Below, one piece after another: positions 17,492 through 27,109 of a stretch of 64,000 nucleotides of DNA. This stretch comes from Chitinophaga eiseniae (GTDB lineage Bacteria; Bacteroidota; Bacteroidia; Chitinophagales; Chitinophagaceae): positions 248,001 through 312,000 of the forward strand of contig NZ_JABAHZ010000003.1 in the NCBI RefSeq assembly GCF_012641265.1, written 5' to 3'. The notes beneath the pieces were generated by a model. That model was not told where the DNA came from, ran no database searches, and saw nothing but the letters and a program-made list of their open reading frames with translations. The position numbers were made by a program, and so were the translations under genes. Within the stretch, counting starts at the first letter, position 1, and each line of letters opens with the position of its first letter.

Positions 17492-18328
17492 ATGACCCAA
17501 TTTTTTCAAGATATGAAGCACTTAAAAGCATTATTTAAAGAGCAATACAACCCGGAGAACTTTTTCCTGATTGCCGGTCCCTGTGTAATCGAAGAAGAAG
17601 AGATATTGATGACGGTAGCGGAGAAAGTAACGAAGATTTGTAAACGTTTACAGATTCCCTATATCTTCAAAGCTTCTTACCGCAAGGCCAACCGTACCAG
17701 TGTACATTCCTTTACCGGTATTGGCGATGTAGAAGGACTGGAGCTGTTGCAAAAAGTGGGAAAAACATTTAACGTTCCTGTTACCTCCGATATTCACTCT
17801 GCAGCAGAAGCAGCTATGGCAGCAGCTTATGTAGATGTATTACAGATCCCGGCTTTCCTGTGCCGTCAAACCGACATCCTGCTGGCAGCAGCAGAAACTG
17901 GTAAGGTGGTGAATGTAAAGAAAGGGCAATTCCTCAGCGGCGAGTCCATGAAATTTGCCGTAGAAAAAATCAAAGGCGCCGGTAATGATCATATCATCCT
18001 GACCGAGCGTGGTACCACTTTCGGTTACCAGGACCTGGTAGTAGACTACCGCAATATTCCGATTATGAAGCACCTGGGCGAGCCGGTAGTAATGGATTGT
18101 ACCCACTCCCTGCAGCAGCCTAACCAAACCAGCGGTGTAACCGGCGGTAATCCGCAAATGATCAGCACCATCGCCAAAGCAGCTATTGCTACCGGCGCTG
18201 ATGGCCTGTTTATAGAAACTCATCCCGACCCTTCCAAAGCAAAATCTGACGGCGCCAACATGTTGCGCCTCGATCTGCTGGAAGAACTGCTGGAAAAACT
18301 GGTAGAAATCCGTAAGGTAGTGCGTTAA
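17492..18328 (+). CDS. kdsA: 3-deoxy-8-phosphooctulonate synthase
   Basis: Condenses phosphoenolpyruvate with D-arabinose 5-phosphate to KDO-8-phosphate for the inner core of lipopolysaccharide. 278 residues as a TIM barrel. Signature features are IAGPCVIE near 28-35, FKASYRKANRTS near 61-72, QIPAFLCRQTD near 122-132, TERGTTFGY near 170 and MDCTHSLQQP near 200. Cys in the first motif and the later H and E/D residues suggest the metal-dependent class. Translation may start at 17492 or at the in-frame ATG at 17513. Confidence 0.95.
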   Translation: MTQFFQDMKHLKALFKEQYNPENFFLIAGPCVIEEEEILMTVAEKVTKICKRLQIPYIFKASYRKANRTSVHSFTGIGDVEGLELLQKVGKTFNVPVTSDIHSAAEAAMAAAYVDVLQIPAFLCRQTDILLAAAETGKVVNVKKGQFLSGESMKFAVEKIKGAGNDHIILTERGTTFGYQDLVVDYRNIPIMKHLGEPVVMDCTHSLQQPNQTSGVTGGNPQMISTIAKAAIATGADGLFIETHPDPSKAKSDGANMLRLDLLEELLEKLVEIRKVVR

Positions 18329-18390
18329 ATAGCGCATTATGCTTTCAGCTTTTTTTCCGTAAATTCATAGCACATAAAACTCTGTTCACT

Positions 18391-18792
18391 ATGATTAGCA
18401 TTCATGAATTAAAATCAGGTGATACCGTTATCACAAACTTTGGAGGCACGGAAAAAGAGGGAAAAATTTTGCAGGTAGACCATGAGGATAAGAAAGTGTT
18501 GGTAGCTACGGATGAAAACGAGTATTGGTATGACCTGGACAGCTTGTTACCAGTTCATTTGACAGAAGCTACTTTGCTGAAACTACAGTTTCACAAAGAT
18601 GAAACTGCTTCGTCGCCCGCAGGAGGCACTTTGTATGTAAGAGGGCCTTTCTCGGTCAGGATGTTTGAAGATGGGCATAAACCCTTGCTTCAGCTGCACT
18701 ACCGGGATGAAAGCAGGAATCTGAATGCACCGATCACGCTGAACGAGCTTCAGAATCACTATCATGGTATGACAAATTTTCACCTGGAATAA
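18391..18792 (+). CDS. small conserved protein, function unknown
   Basis: 133 residues with no signal peptide or membrane segment. The N-terminal half (about 1-55) alternates charged and hydrophobic residues like a small beta-barrel: GDTVITNFGGTEKEGKIL, then EYWYDLDSLLPV. The C-terminal half is richer in aromatic residues and histidine. I do not recognise a characterised family; similar short proteins occur in Chitinophagaceae (recollection, unverified). It lies 62 bases after kdsA and has its own terminator. Confidence 0.7.
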   Translation: MISIHELKSGDTVITNFGGTEKEGKILQVDHEDKKVLVATDENEYWYDLDSLLPVHLTEATLLKLQFHKDETASSPAGGTLYVRGPFSVRMFEDGHKPLLQLHYRDESRNLNAPITLNELQNHYHGMTNFHLE

Positions 18793-18803
18793 AAATAACA
18801 ACA

Positions 18804-18832
18804 CACCGGCCCCGCAGTATGTGGGGCCGGTG
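18804..18832 (+). terminator. terminator after the gene at 18391
   Basis: CACCGGCCCC (18804-18813) pairs with GGGGCCGGTG (18823-18832) and is followed by CTTTTT. Confidence 0.9.
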
Positions 18833-18962
18833 CTTTTTATTAATACACTGGCGCCTCATTGTTCAAGCAATGTGGCCATATAGCGCTACCCTTACCCCAC
18901 ATTTCTTCATGGGGCATTTAATGCTTGTCCACAAGCATTCTTAATAACTTATAGCTTATTTA

Positions 18963-19184
18963 TCAGAGATAACGAAGAGGATTCCTTCTGGCATTCTGGA
19001 TATAATTTTTCATATTTACCCAGAACGCGAGGATCATGTAAACAATGACGGGGGAACCCATTGTAAGGAAAGTGGCATAGATGAAAAAGAAGCGTATGCG
19101 GGATGTGGCAACTCCCAGTTTATCACCAATAGCGGTGCAAACCCCGAACGCTTTCCATTCCAAAAAGTCTTTAATCCGGTTCAT
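18963..19184 (-). CDS. PspC-domain membrane protein
   Basis: 73-residue single-domain PspC family protein. It begins with an amphipathic helix and the family stretch F-G-V-C-T-A-I-G-D-K-L-G (about 13-24), followed by one long hydrophobic helix (about 33-56) with a charged tail. Longer PspC proteins take part in the phage-shock envelope response, but isolated short forms in Bacteroidota are uncharacterised. No pspA is nearby. Confidence 0.85.
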   Translation of the reverse strand: MNRIKDFLEWKAFGVCTAIGDKLGVATSRIRFFFIYATFLTMGSPVIVYMILAFWVNMKNYIQNARRNPLRYL

Positions 19185-19516
19185 AGTCCAAATTTATCAA
19201 ATTCCGGCTGGAAAAACAAACAGAAAAGGATCCTTCTCCTCCCCGGTTTAGCATCCTGAATATCAGCAATTTGCCGCCAGGAGGGGGTTTGATATACCTG
19301 GTTGTTGCCTGGTAAGCTGGGCGTATAAATTTAATATAACACTTTTTAATAATTCTTCAACACCCGTTTCCCATGTGTAGCGGGAGTTTGGCGACCCCAT
19401 ACCGGTACGGAATGTTTATACACAGTGGGTATCTCTTAAGTATTTAATTTAAAAACTTGTTGTTTTTAGTGTAATTTTGCAACCAATTTTTAACCGCTCT
19501 TAAATTTTTTTTTATC
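19185..19516. other. 332-base intergenic region upstream of aconitase
   Basis: No convincing small gene. It holds the likely aconitase promoter (-7 TAATTTTG at 19472-19479), a short palindrome TACCGGTA at 19400-19407 and an AT-rich stretch around 19330-19350. I see no recognisable riboswitch. Confidence 0.5.
19472..19479 (+). promoter_or_regulatory. -7 element of the aconitase gene
   Basis: TAATTTTG matches TAnnTTTG and lies 37 bases before the start codon. Confidence 0.45.
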
Positions 19517-21787
19517 ATGGTGTTTGATATTGACATGATTAAAGGAGTGTATGCGGCATTACCGGGTAAAGTGGAAGCGACCCGGAAAATGTTAGGTCGT
19601 CCGCTCACCCTGGCCGAAAAGATTTTATACGCACACTTATCCGCACCTACTTCTACACCTTTTGAAAGAGGCAAATCCTATGTAGATTTTGCTCCAGACC
19701 GTGTAGCGATGCAAGATGCGACGGCCCAGATGGCGTTGCTCCAGTTCATGACCGCAGGTCGTGACAAAGTTGCGGTTCCGTCAACAGTACACTGTGATCA
19801 CCTGATACAAGCTAAAGTAGGCGCTGTTCAAGATCTGGCGACTGCTAACGATACAAACAAAGAAGTTTACGCATTCCTTTCTTCTATCTCTGACAAATAC
19901 GGTATTGGTTTCTGGAAACCAGGTGCTGGTATCATCCACCAGGTGGTACTGGAAAACTATGCATTCCCCGGCGGTATGATGATTGGTACCGACTCCCACA
20001 CCCCTAACGCAGGTGGTTTGGGTATGGTGGCTATTGGCGTGGGCGGTGCCGACGCGGTAGACGTGATGGCTGGTTTGCCCTGGGAGCTGAAAATGCCAAA
20101 GCTGATCGGTGTGAAACTGACCGGCAAAATGAGTGGTTGGACTTCTGCAAAAGATATTATCCTGAAAGTAGCAGGTATCCTGACTGTAAAAGGCGGTACC
20201 GGTGCTATCGTTGAATACTTCGGTGAAGGTGCTGATTCCTTCAGCGCAACCGGTAAAGCTACCATTTGTAACATGGGTGCTGAAATTGGTGCAACCTGCT
20301 CCCTGTTCGCTTACGACCAGAAAATGGCAGACTACCTGAAACTGACCAGCAGAGCGGAAGTAGCTGCAGCAGCTGATGCGGTAAAAGAACACCTGCGTCC
20401 GGATGCTGAAGTGTACACTGATCCTGCTAAATACTACGACCAGGTAATCGAAATCAACCTGGATGAACTGGAACCTTATGTAAATGGTCCTTTCACCCCG
20501 GATCTGGCATGGCCTATTTCCAAGTTTGCACAGGCAGTGAAAGAAAACAACTGGCCTGAGAAACTGGAAGTAGCCCTGATCGGTTCCTGCACCAACTCTT
20601 CTTACGAAGATATCTCCCGTTCTGCATCCCTGGCTCAACAGGCCATCGACAAAGGACTGGATATGAAATCTGAATATACTATCACACCAGGTTCTGAGCT
20701 GGTTCGTTTTACCATCGAAAGAGACGGCCTGCTGAATACTTTTTCACAAGTAGGCGGTGTGGTACTGGCTAACGCCTGCGGCCCCTGCATCGGTCAATGG
20801 GCTCGTCACATCGATGATCCAAACCGTAAGAACTCTATTATCACTTCTTTCAACCGTAACTTCGCGAAAAGAAATGATGGTCTCGCTTCTACCCACGCAT
20901 TCGTTGCTTCTCCTGAAATCGTAACTGCGCTGGCTATCGCTGGTGACCTGACTTTCAACCCGCTGACTGATACCCTGACCAACAAGAAAGGCGAACAGGT
21001 AAAGCTGGATGAACCCAAAGGTTTTGAACTGCCGGTGAAAGGTTTTGCAGTAGAAGATGCCGGTTACCAGGCTCCTGCTGAAGATGGTAGCGGCGTTCAG
21101 GTAATTGTTTCTACTACTTCCGATCGTTTGCAGCTGCTGGCTCCATTCGCAGCCTGGGAAGGAACTGATCTGAAAGGTCTGAAACTGCTGATCAAAGCAA
21201 AAGGTAAATGTACTACCGACCATATCTCTATGGCGGGTCCATGGTTGAAATACCGCGGTCACCTGGATAACATCTCCAACAACATGCTGATTGGTGCGGT
21301 AAACGCATTCAACGACAAAACTGATACCGTTAAGAATGAGCTGACTGGCGAATACGGTGCGGTTCCAGCTACCATGCGTGCTTACAAAGCAGCTGGTCTG
21401 GGTGCTGTTGTAGTGGGTGATGAAAACTATGGTGAAGGTTCCAGCCGCGAACACGCTGCGATGGAGCCACGTCACCTCGGTGTTCGTGCTATCCTGGTAA
21501 AATCTTTTGCCCGTATCCACGAAACCAACCTGAAAAAGCAAGGTATGCTGGGTCTGACTTTCGCTAACAAAGAAGACTACGATAAAATCCAGGAAGATGA
21601 TACCATCGATATCCTGGGTCTGACTACCTTTGCTCCTGGTAAGCAACTGACTGTTGAGCTTCATCATAAAGACGGCAGCACAGAACAATTCCCGGTAAAC
21701 CACACTTACAATGAACAACAGATTGAGTGGTTTAAAGCAGGTGGCGCCCTGAACGTGATCCGTGCACAGGCAGCTAAGAAAGCATAA
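19517..21787 (+). CDS. aconitate hydratase
   Basis: TCA-cycle aconitase, 756 residues, resembling the mitochondrial (AcnA/Aco2) type. It interconverts citrate and isocitrate through cis-aconitate with a [4Fe-4S] cluster. Cluster ligands are the cysteine in [10 protein letters not shown] near 357 and the pair in ACGPCIGQW near 420. Active-site stretches [12 protein letters not shown] near 155 and [13 protein letters not shown] in the swivelling C-terminal domain are intact. It is transcribed alone and followed by a strong terminator. Some trans-aconitate side product is expected from such an enzyme; compare the methyltransferase at 58857. Confidence 0.97.
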   Translation: MVFDIDMIKGVYAALPGKVEATRKMLGRPLTLAEKILYAHLSAPTSTPFERGKSYVDFAPDRVAMQDATAQMALLQFMTAGRDKVAVPSTVHCDHLIQAKVGAVQDLATANDTNKEVYAFLSSISDKYGIGFWKPGAGIIHQVVLENYAFPGGMMIGTDSHTPNAGGLGMVAIGVGGADAVDVMAGLPWELKMPKLIGVKLTGKMSGWTSAKDIILKVAGILTVKGGTGAIVEYFGEGADSFSATGKATICNMGAEIGATCSLFAYDQKMADYLKLTSRAEVAAAADAVKEHLRPDAEVYTDPAKYYDQVIEINLDELEPYVNGPFTPDLAWPISKFAQAVKENNWPEKLEVALIGSCTNSSYEDISRSASLAQQAIDKGLDMKSEYTITPGSELVRFTIERDGLLNTFSQVGGVVLANACGPCIGQWARHIDDPNRKNSIITSFNRNFAKRNDGLASTHAFVASPEIVTALAIAGDLTFNPLTDTLTNKKGEQVKLDEPKGFELPVKGFAVEDAGYQAPAEDGSGVQVIVSTTSDRLQLLAPFAAWEGTDLKGLKLLIKAKGKCTTDHISMAGPWLKYRGHLDNISNNMLIGAVNAFNDKTDTVKNELTGEYGAVPATMRAYKAAGLGAVVVGDENYGEGSSREHAAMEPRHLGVRAILVKSFARIHETNLKKQGMLGLTFANKEDYDKIQEDDTIDILGLTTFAPGKQLTVELHHKDGSTEQFPVNHTYNEQQIEWFKAGGALNVIRAQAAKKA

Positions 21788-21808
21788 TTAACGCTTTATC
21801 ATACCATG

Positions 21809-21842
21809 GCGAGGCTGTATCAGTAACATGATACAGCCTCGC
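21809..21842 (+). terminator. terminator of the aconitase gene
   Basis: A perfect 14-bp stem (21809-21822 with 21829-21842) with loop GTAACA is followed by TTATTTTTTA. An in-frame ATG at 21828 for the next gene lies inside it, which argues against that start. Confidence 0.93.
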
Positions 21843-21896
21843 TTATTTTTTACGGCATTTTTTCCTTTAAATTGTGCCTCCAAAACACACCTGACT

Positions 21897-22529
21897 ATGC
21901 TTACCGATAACGATTTAAAGACCCATTGGACCCAATTGCACCTGCCCCTGACCACAGACACCTCGCTGGTGGATTATAAATTTGAATACCTGACCGGGAT
22001 GTATGACAGCTCCCAGCGGACGTATCACAATCTTACCCATCTTCGTCAGCTAATATCTTTGCTGGAAACGCACAAAACGGCCATCAGCGATCCGGAAGCC
22101 GTATTATTTGCCATCTTCTTTCATGATATGGAATATAATATCCTGTTTAAAGATAACGAAGAACAAAGTGCGGGGGCAGCAGAACGATACCTCCAACAAC
22201 TACATTACCCGGCAGAAAAAATCAGGATGGTCAGCGAGTTTATCCTGGCTACCAAAACACATATCAATACCCTGAACAACACCGACCTGGACTATTTCCT
22301 GGATTTCGACCTGGCTATACTGGGTACAGCTCCTGAGGTGTACCAGGAATATGCCAGGCAAATCAGAACCGAATACCTCATCTATCCTGACCTGGCGTAT
22401 AAACCCGGCCGGAAAAAATTATTACGGCGTTTCCTGGAGGCGCCGGCTATTTATCATACACCTGCCTTTAGGGGATTATATGAAACACGCGCCCGGCAAA
22501 ATATCCAGGCGGAACTAGACACTTTATAA
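21897..22529 (+). CDS. HD-superfamily metal-dependent hydrolase
   Basis: 210-residue all-helical protein of the predicted HD phosphohydrolase group. The motifs are a histidine in R-T-Y-H-N-L-T-H near 43, the H-D pair in FFHDMEYN near 77, and the distal D in D-L-D-Y-F-L-D-F-D-L near 138. Related proteins are uncharacterised; nucleotide or phosphomonoester hydrolysis is likely (inference). The ATG at 21897 is chosen because the alternative at 21828 lies in the aconitase terminator. The stop is nine bases before the LOG gene, so the two are co-transcribed. Confidence 0.82.
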   Translation: MLTDNDLKTHWTQLHLPLTTDTSLVDYKFEYLTGMYDSSQRTYHNLTHLRQLISLLETHKTAISDPEAVLFAIFFHDMEYNILFKDNEEQSAGAAERYLQQLHYPAEKIRMVSEFILATKTHINTLNNTDLDYFLDFDLAILGTAPEVYQEYARQIRTEYLIYPDLAYKPGRKKLLRRFLEAPAIYHTPAFRGLYETRARQNIQAELDTL

Positions 22530-22538
22530 TTGAATGAT

Positions 22539-23120
22539 ATGAAAAGTATTGTAGTTTTTTGTGGCTCCAGTAGCGGAAACGACCCGGCCTACCTGCAACA
22601 GGCCACCCTATTGGGTGCTGCCCTGGCGCAACGCCAGCTCACCCTGGTATATGGCGGCGCAAAGGTAGGACTGATGGGAGCTGTAGCAGATGGCGCCCTG
22701 CAGGCGGGCGGAAAAGTGATAGGCGTGTTACCTCATTTTCTGCAACAAAAAGAACTGGCACATGCAGGTCTCACCAAATTAATACTGGTAGATACCATGC
22801 ATGAGCGCAAAACGAAGATGAACGAATTATGCGACGGGGTGATTGCATTGCCTGGCGGATTTGGTACGATGGAAGAATTATTTGAAGTACTGACCTGGGG
22901 ACAACTGGGTCTGCATAAAAAGCCAATCGGCCTGCTCAATGTCAACGGCTTTTATGATAGCCTGATTGCCTTATCCCATCACATGAGCCAACAGGGTTTC
23001 CTCAGCGTTGCTAACCGGGATATGTTGCTATGCAGCAGCAACATCGATGAGCTGTTATCAAAGCTGGAACAATACCAGCCGCCGGCAGGTACCAAGTGGA
23101 TTACACCGGCACAGAGCTAA
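22539..23120 (+). CDS. LOG-family nucleoside monophosphate phosphoribohydrolase
   Basis: 193-residue Lonely Guy/TIGR00730 protein with a Rossmann fold. It carries the start V-F-C-G-S-S-S-G near 5-12, YGGAKVGLMG near 37-46 and the signature PGGFGTMEE near 103-111. Family members split the N-glycosidic bond of AMP-like nucleotides, releasing base and ribose 5-phosphate; in some organisms this yields cytokinins. The ATG at 22539 is used rather than a TTG three codons earlier. It pairs with the HD hydrolase gene upstream and overlaps the converging gene by four bases. Confidence 0.92.
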   Translation: MKSIVVFCGSSSGNDPAYLQQATLLGAALAQRQLTLVYGGAKVGLMGAVADGALQAGGKVIGVLPHFLQQKELAHAGLTKLILVDTMHERKTKMNELCDGVIALPGGFGTMEELFEVLTWGQLGLHKKPIGLLNVNGFYDSLIALSHHMSQQGFLSVANRDMLLCSSNIDELLSKLEQYQPPAGTKWITPAQS

Positions 23121-24160
23121 TTCCAGACCGGCTTCTTCAGGGCAAAGCGGCGTACCAGGCTTACCCTGAAATTGCCGGTACCAAAAGTTTGATAAGTGTG
23201 GGGAATAGACATACCACTACGTATAGACATGCCCACATAATGTATCCCGGCAAAATACCGGTTGGAATTATAACCAATAGACGCACGCACGGTATTACTG
23301 AATTGAATGCCACCCTTACGGCTTACCTCCCCGTTTTCCAGGTATAAGGTGGTGATATTGCCTCCCAGGCCCGCTGTGAGCGACATAGATAAAAAGAAAT
23401 GCTGTTTCAGCACAAAAGTATAGGCATACCCCGCATTGGCCGCCAAGGATGAAATACCGGTTTTGTAGTAATGTTCATCCCGCAAAAACAGGGTATCTAC
23501 CATATTGGAGGGTATCAGGGAGGAATCGCCTTTTACCCTGCCCACGAAGAATTCACCTCCCAGCAGGAAAGAGCCGGCGCTCTTTTTCTGATATTCGTTT
23601 TGCAAGTTGGAAGCCCGGTAGGAAAAGCGTTTATCGTTGAAGATATACTGGGCATTCAGCCCTAAACCGAGGTTCTTAATATCGGGGCGTTGGGGATAAG
23701 GATGCTGCTGGGCATACTCTTTACCAAACACTCCCTGGGCATTGGCAATATAATAGCCCTTATAAGATTGGCCGTAAAAATCTATTACCAGTTTCCGCAG
23801 GTAAATATGCGATTGCAGATCGATATATTTTGTTTCTCCGAACTTATCATTATGCCGGTTGATAAATGGCAGATTAAATCCGAGGTTGATGCCGATAAAA
23901 CGGTAGTTGGCGCCAAAACCAATGTTGAAGGGGGTATTGGGCCGGTACAGGATATGTTTGTTTTGCTTCCGGTCGGCAATATCGTACTTGGTAAATTTAC
24001 GGGAACCATATAAGCGGAAGGTGATGTCTTCTGTATGTTCATCGATATACGAAGAGTCATTGTCTGTTTTCAGCCAACGGAGAAACCTGCCCTGGGCCTG
24101 TGTTGCCACGGTCCCCGTACAAAGAGTTATCATCAGGCATAACAAAATACGATGCGTCAT
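23117..24160 (-). CDS. DUF4421 outer-membrane protein
   Basis: 347 residues with a signal peptide (about 1-22, cleavage after T-Q-A-Q). The body is a predicted beta-barrel with many alternating aromatic residues, such as NIGFGANYRFIGINLGFNLPF near 75-95. This pattern, with the Y-I-D-E-H-T-E-D-I-T-F-R-L-Y-G start, fits the Bacteroidota DUF4421 family. Role unknown; probably an outer-membrane component. It is followed by the convergent LOG gene. Confidence 0.82.
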   Translation of the reverse strand: MTHRILLCLMITLCTGTVATQAQGRFLRWLKTDNDSSYIDEHTEDITFRLYGSRKFTKYDIADRKQNKHILYRPNTPFNIGFGANYRFIGINLGFNLPFINRHNDKFGETKYIDLQSHIYLRKLVIDFYGQSYKGYYIANAQGVFGKEYAQQHPYPQRPDIKNLGLGLNAQYIFNDKRFSYRASNLQNEYQKKSAGSFLLGGEFFVGRVKGDSSLIPSNMVDTLFLRDEHYYKTGISSLAANAGYAYTFVLKQHFFLSMSLTAGLGGNITTLYLENGEVSRKGGIQFSNTVRASIGYNSNRYFAGIHYVGMSIRSGMSIPHTYQTFGTGNFRVSLVRRFALKKPVWN

Positions 24161-24186
24161 AAAGTTGCAGGTTAAGAGAACGATGA

Positions 24187-24675
24187 TCAGGGCAATTCAA
24201 TCACTTCCAGTTGTTGAATATTGCCGCTGTCCAGCTGAAAGCGCAATAATGTTTTCACTTTGTGCCAGCCCTGCTGGCCGCAGGCGCCCGGGTTCATGTG
24301 TAACAAATGCAGGGCCGGATCGGGCATTACTTTCAAAATATGTGAATGCCCGCAGATAAAGAGTTTCGGCGGATGCTTCTTCAATATTTCTCTTACGCCG
24401 GGGGCATATTTTCCCGGGTAGCCGCCAATATGTGTCATCATCACCTCTACTTCTTCCAGGTTAAAACGTAATATTTCCGGATAACGTATACGGATATCCG
24501 CACCGTCGATATTGCCGAAAACGGCCCTAAATGGTTTAAAGGCTTCCAGTTTATCTGCCAGCTCTACATTACCAATGTCTCCGGCATGCCAGATTTCATC
24601 TACTTCTTCAAAGTATTTGAATACCTGTGGGTGCAGGTAACTATGGGTATCTGACATGAGTCCTATCTTTTTCAA
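24187..24675 (-). CDS. YfcE-type phosphodiesterase with TTG start
   Basis: 162-residue calcineurin-like phosphodiesterase (YfcE/MJ0936 family). Metal ligands appear in M-S-D-T-H near 7-11, H-A-G-D-I-G near 30-35, G-N-I-D near 54-57, a lone histidine in M-T-H-I-G near 80, and C-G-H-S-H near 108-112. Family members hydrolyse small phosphodiesters or cyclic nucleotides. No ATG precedes the first beta-strand; the codon at 24675 is TTG and is needed to encode K-K-I-G-L-M-S-D-T-H, so TTG initiation is likely. It lies 26 bases upstream of the DUF4421 gene on the same strand. Confidence 0.88.
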   Translation of the reverse strand: MKKIGLMSDTHSYLHPQVFKYFEEVDEIWHAGDIGNVELADKLEAFKPFRAVFGNIDGADIRIRYPEILRFNLEEVEVMMTHIGGYPGKYAPGVREILKKHPPKLFICGHSHILKVMPDPALHLLHMNPGACGQQGWHKVKTLLRFQLDSGNIQQLEVIELP

Positions 24676-24711
24676 GGGAGATTGTATTAATATTATTATT
24701 TTGGTAACTAT

Positions 24712-25578
24712 ATGTCAAAACACACTACACCTATCACCGCCTGCCTGTTGATCTGTTGTCCCGACAGGCCCGGTATTGTTGCCGGGGTATCCCGGTTTCT
24801 TTACCAATCCGGTGCAAATATACTTGATGCGAGCCAACACAGCACAGATCCAAGGGAGGGTTTATTTTTCATGCGTATGGAATTCCAGTTGGACGAGCTG
24901 GACAAAGCCAGGCTGGAAGCCACTTTCCAGGAAGAAGTAGCTACGCCGCTGCATATGGAATGGAAGATAGATTATAGCGATCAGCGCAAACGCATGGCTA
25001 TCCTTGTATCTGCCTATGATCACTGTTTGCTGGAATTATTATGGAGATGGAAAAGTGGGGAGTTGCCTGTAGAAATTCCGTTGGTGATCTCCAATCACAC
25101 TAAACTGGAAAATGATTGCAGCGCGATGGGGATTCCGTTTCACTATCTCCCGGTAAATCCTGATAATAAAGCAGCACAGGAACAAGCGGCCATTCGTTTA
25201 CTGGAAGAGCATGCGATCGATTTTACAGTACTGGCCAGGTACATGCAGATATTATCCCCGGAATTTGTAGGCAGGTATCCGCAACGGATTATCAACATCC
25301 ATCACTCTTTTTTGCCTGCATTTGCCGGCGCGCGGCCTTACCTCAACGCCTATACGAGAGGTGTTAAACTGATTGGCGCTACTGCGCACTATGTAACCAA
25401 TGAACTGGACGAAGGGCCTATTATAGAGCAGGATGTAGCCAGGGTAAGCCATAAACATACCGTGGAAGACCTGGTAATGCTGGGACGCGATATTGAACGC
25501 CAGGTGCTGACCCGGGCGGTAAAGGCACATGTGGAAAACCGGGTATTGCTACACGGCAATAAAACAATTGTATTCTAA
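24712..25578 (+). CDS. purU: formyltetrahydrofolate deformylase
   Basis: Hydrolyses 10-formyltetrahydrofolate to formate and tetrahydrofolate, balancing one-carbon pools and supplying formate for purine synthesis. 288 residues. An ACT-like domain (about 8-85, [16 protein letters not shown]) precedes the formyltransferase domain (about 95-285) with N-H near 123, the catalytic [13 protein letters not shown] near 197 and D-E-G-P-I-I near 234. Divergent from the phosphodiesterase gene with 36 bases between starts. Confidence 0.96.
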   Translation: MSKHTTPITACLLICCPDRPGIVAGVSRFLYQSGANILDASQHSTDPREGLFFMRMEFQLDELDKARLEATFQEEVATPLHMEWKIDYSDQRKRMAILVSAYDHCLLELLWRWKSGELPVEIPLVISNHTKLENDCSAMGIPFHYLPVNPDNKAAQEQAAIRLLEEHAIDFTVLARYMQILSPEFVGRYPQRIINIHHSFLPAFAGARPYLNAYTRGVKLIGATAHYVTNELDEGPIIEQDVARVSHKHTVEDLVMLGRDIERQVLTRAVKAHVENRVLLHGNKTIVF

Positions 25579-25583
25579 AAGAG

Positions 25584-25612
25584 ATACGCCACGCCGGCGT
25601 GGCGTGGCGTAT
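25584..25612. terminator. terminator between purU and the gene at 25616
   Basis: A 12-bp GC-rich stem (25584-25595 with 25601-25612) made of GCCAC/GTGGC units, between converging genes with only 37 bases between their stops. Confidence 0.85.
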
Positions 25613-25615
25613 TGA

Positions 25616-26203
25616 TTATTTACCCAGGAACTTAGCCAGTTTCTTTCCGGCTACCGCATACGACTCTGTGATACGCATACCGGTATCGAAATCGAATCCC
25701 ATCATACGGCCAGGGGCATTGTCTACCGATATTTTTGCCAGGGTTTTACCCTTGTTGGTTGTTTCCACGATAAGCACTTCCGCATCAATGTAGGAGTTTT
25801 TGCGGGCCACGCCTACATTAAATCCCGGCTCTATGAAAGTGGTGTGAAAGATCAGGGTATACTTCGCATTGGGGAAGCTGCCGGCCTTGATGTCTCCGTT
25901 GTCATTAAACAACTCATCAAACTTAGGCTCATAGCGGGAAGCGCGGTCGGCTACCCATGCTTTGGCCCAGGTATCGCCTTTACCTGGCTCCTTCTTATTG
26001 TACTCAGCTGTTTTCTTCTGCACATAATCTTCCTCGCTGTCTTTACCAACAGACAGGTGATCATACGTAAATTCGACATTGAGTTCTTTCTGGTCTTTTA
26101 ATACGGACGGATCACCGTCTACCAGCTTAATTTTCTGTGCTGCCGCGGGAAGGCACAATACAGATAACAGCAATGCTGCTGCCACTTTGGGGATTAGTTG
26201 CAT
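25616..26203 (-). CDS. secreted protein, function unknown
   Basis: 195 residues with a signal peptide (about 1-22, L-P-A-A-A-Q cleavage). The mature part is highly charged, with lysine- and glutamate-rich stretches (EEDYVQKKTAEYNKKEPGKG near 57-76) and a beta-rich C-terminal half containing YTLIFHTTFIEPGFN near 111-125. I recognise no named family. It is probably periplasmic or surface exposed and is transcribed alone. Confidence 0.65.
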   Translation of the reverse strand: MQLIPKVAAALLLSVLCLPAAAQKIKLVDGDPSVLKDQKELNVEFTYDHLSVGKDSEEDYVQKKTAEYNKKEPGKGDTWAKAWVADRASRYEPKFDELFNDNGDIKAGSFPNAKYTLIFHTTFIEPGFNVGVARKNSYIDAEVLIVETTNKGKTLAKISVDNAPGRMMGFDFDTGMRITESYAVAGKKLAKFLGK

Positions 26204-26257
26204 AACATAACAATTTTGGGCAAAAATATTGAATTTCCCGGGATCGCGGCGGATTTT

Positions 26258-27106
26258 ATGTTAACTTTAGTAAGCATGTTACTTACCGCATTATATCAGT
26301 ATTTGCGTAAAGCGTGCGATACGGTGATATCGGCGTATGACACCCTGCAACAAACACCAGGAGATGCAGATGCCGTACACCAGCTCCGGGTGGGCGTAAA
26401 AAAGCTCCGGGCATTTTTTGCGCTTGCCAAACAATTGCCGGACTATTCTTTCGGTGCAGGGAAACACCTGCATGCCGCAAGGCTGATCCAGGCTGTGGGC
26501 GGGGCTTCCAGGGATGCACATCTACAGGAAAAGCACCTACGCCTCTACGAGAAGAAAGTAGCCTGGCGCTTTTCGTTTGCACATTTATTGTTACAAAAGA
26601 AACATACCACTGCTATTGACCTGCTACAGGCCACTATCCAGCATACTTCATTGAAAAAGCTGGAAACCCTGCCTGAACGCTTCAGCAAGGCTATTGAAGA
26701 AATGGATAAAACTGCCGCTACCGAGGCGCTGCGGCAATATCTCTACCGGCAGCATCAGGAGATTATTTTACCCGCAGGCAGCGTACATCATGCAGCATGG
26801 CATGAGGTAAGAAAGCAGGTAAAATCGCTGTATTACCAGCTGACCATACTGGCTGAAGTACTACCTAGCACGTACACCGACACATTGACCAAACATGCCG
26901 GTAAGGCGGGTGAATTGCTGGGGCAATGGCACGACACCAGCGAATTGTCGTTGTTTGTAGGCCATACCATTACCCAACTAAGGAAAGAAAAAATAGCATT
27001 GCCCGAACCGGTACGGCAACTACAGTTACGACTAAAGGCAGATACCAAAGCCCAGCTGCTGCAGTGTTCCAAACAAATAAAAACGTTGATGGAAATCAGC
27101 TACTAG
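26258..27106 (+). CDS. CHAD-domain protein
   Basis: 282-residue alpha-helical protein with a conserved histidine alpha-helical (CHAD) domain. The signature H-Q-L-R-V-x-V-K-K-L-R-A-F-F lies near residues 42-55, and a second basic stretch H-E-V-R-K-Q-V-K-S-L-Y near 181. CHAD domains bind inorganic polyphosphate and often localise to polyphosphate granules; no CYTH partner or ppk gene is adjacent. Starts at 26258 or 26276 are both possible. An earlier ATG at 26198 overlaps the divergent gene's start and is unlikely. Its stop lies three bases from the converging hutG. Confidence 0.85.
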   Translation: MLTLVSMLLTALYQYLRKACDTVISAYDTLQQTPGDADAVHQLRVGVKKLRAFFALAKQLPDYSFGAGKHLHAARLIQAVGGASRDAHLQEKHLRLYEKKVAWRFSFAHLLLQKKHTTAIDLLQATIQHTSLKKLETLPERFSKAIEEMDKTAATEALRQYLYRQHQEIILPAGSVHHAAWHEVRKQVKSLYYQLTILAEVLPSTYTDTLTKHAGKAGELLGQWHDTSELSLFVGHTITQLRKEKIALPEPVRQLQLRLKADTKAQLLQCSKQIKTLMEISY

Positions 27107-27109
27107 CGG

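Noticed and set aside
20744..21718. Open frame of more than 300 codons antisense to the aconitase gene
   Set aside because: It mirrors a well-conserved gene, has a low-complexity, cysteine- and phenylalanine-rich product and no promoter; it is a codon-usage shadow. The same holds for the antisense frame at 19781-20638.
21828..21896. Upstream start for the HD hydrolase gene
   Set aside because: The ATG lies inside the aconitase terminator hairpin and adds residues foreign to the family; 21897 is preferred.
26198..26257. Upstream start for the CHAD gene
   Set aside because: It would overlap the start codon region of the divergent secreted-protein gene, and the added residues lie outside the CHAD domain.
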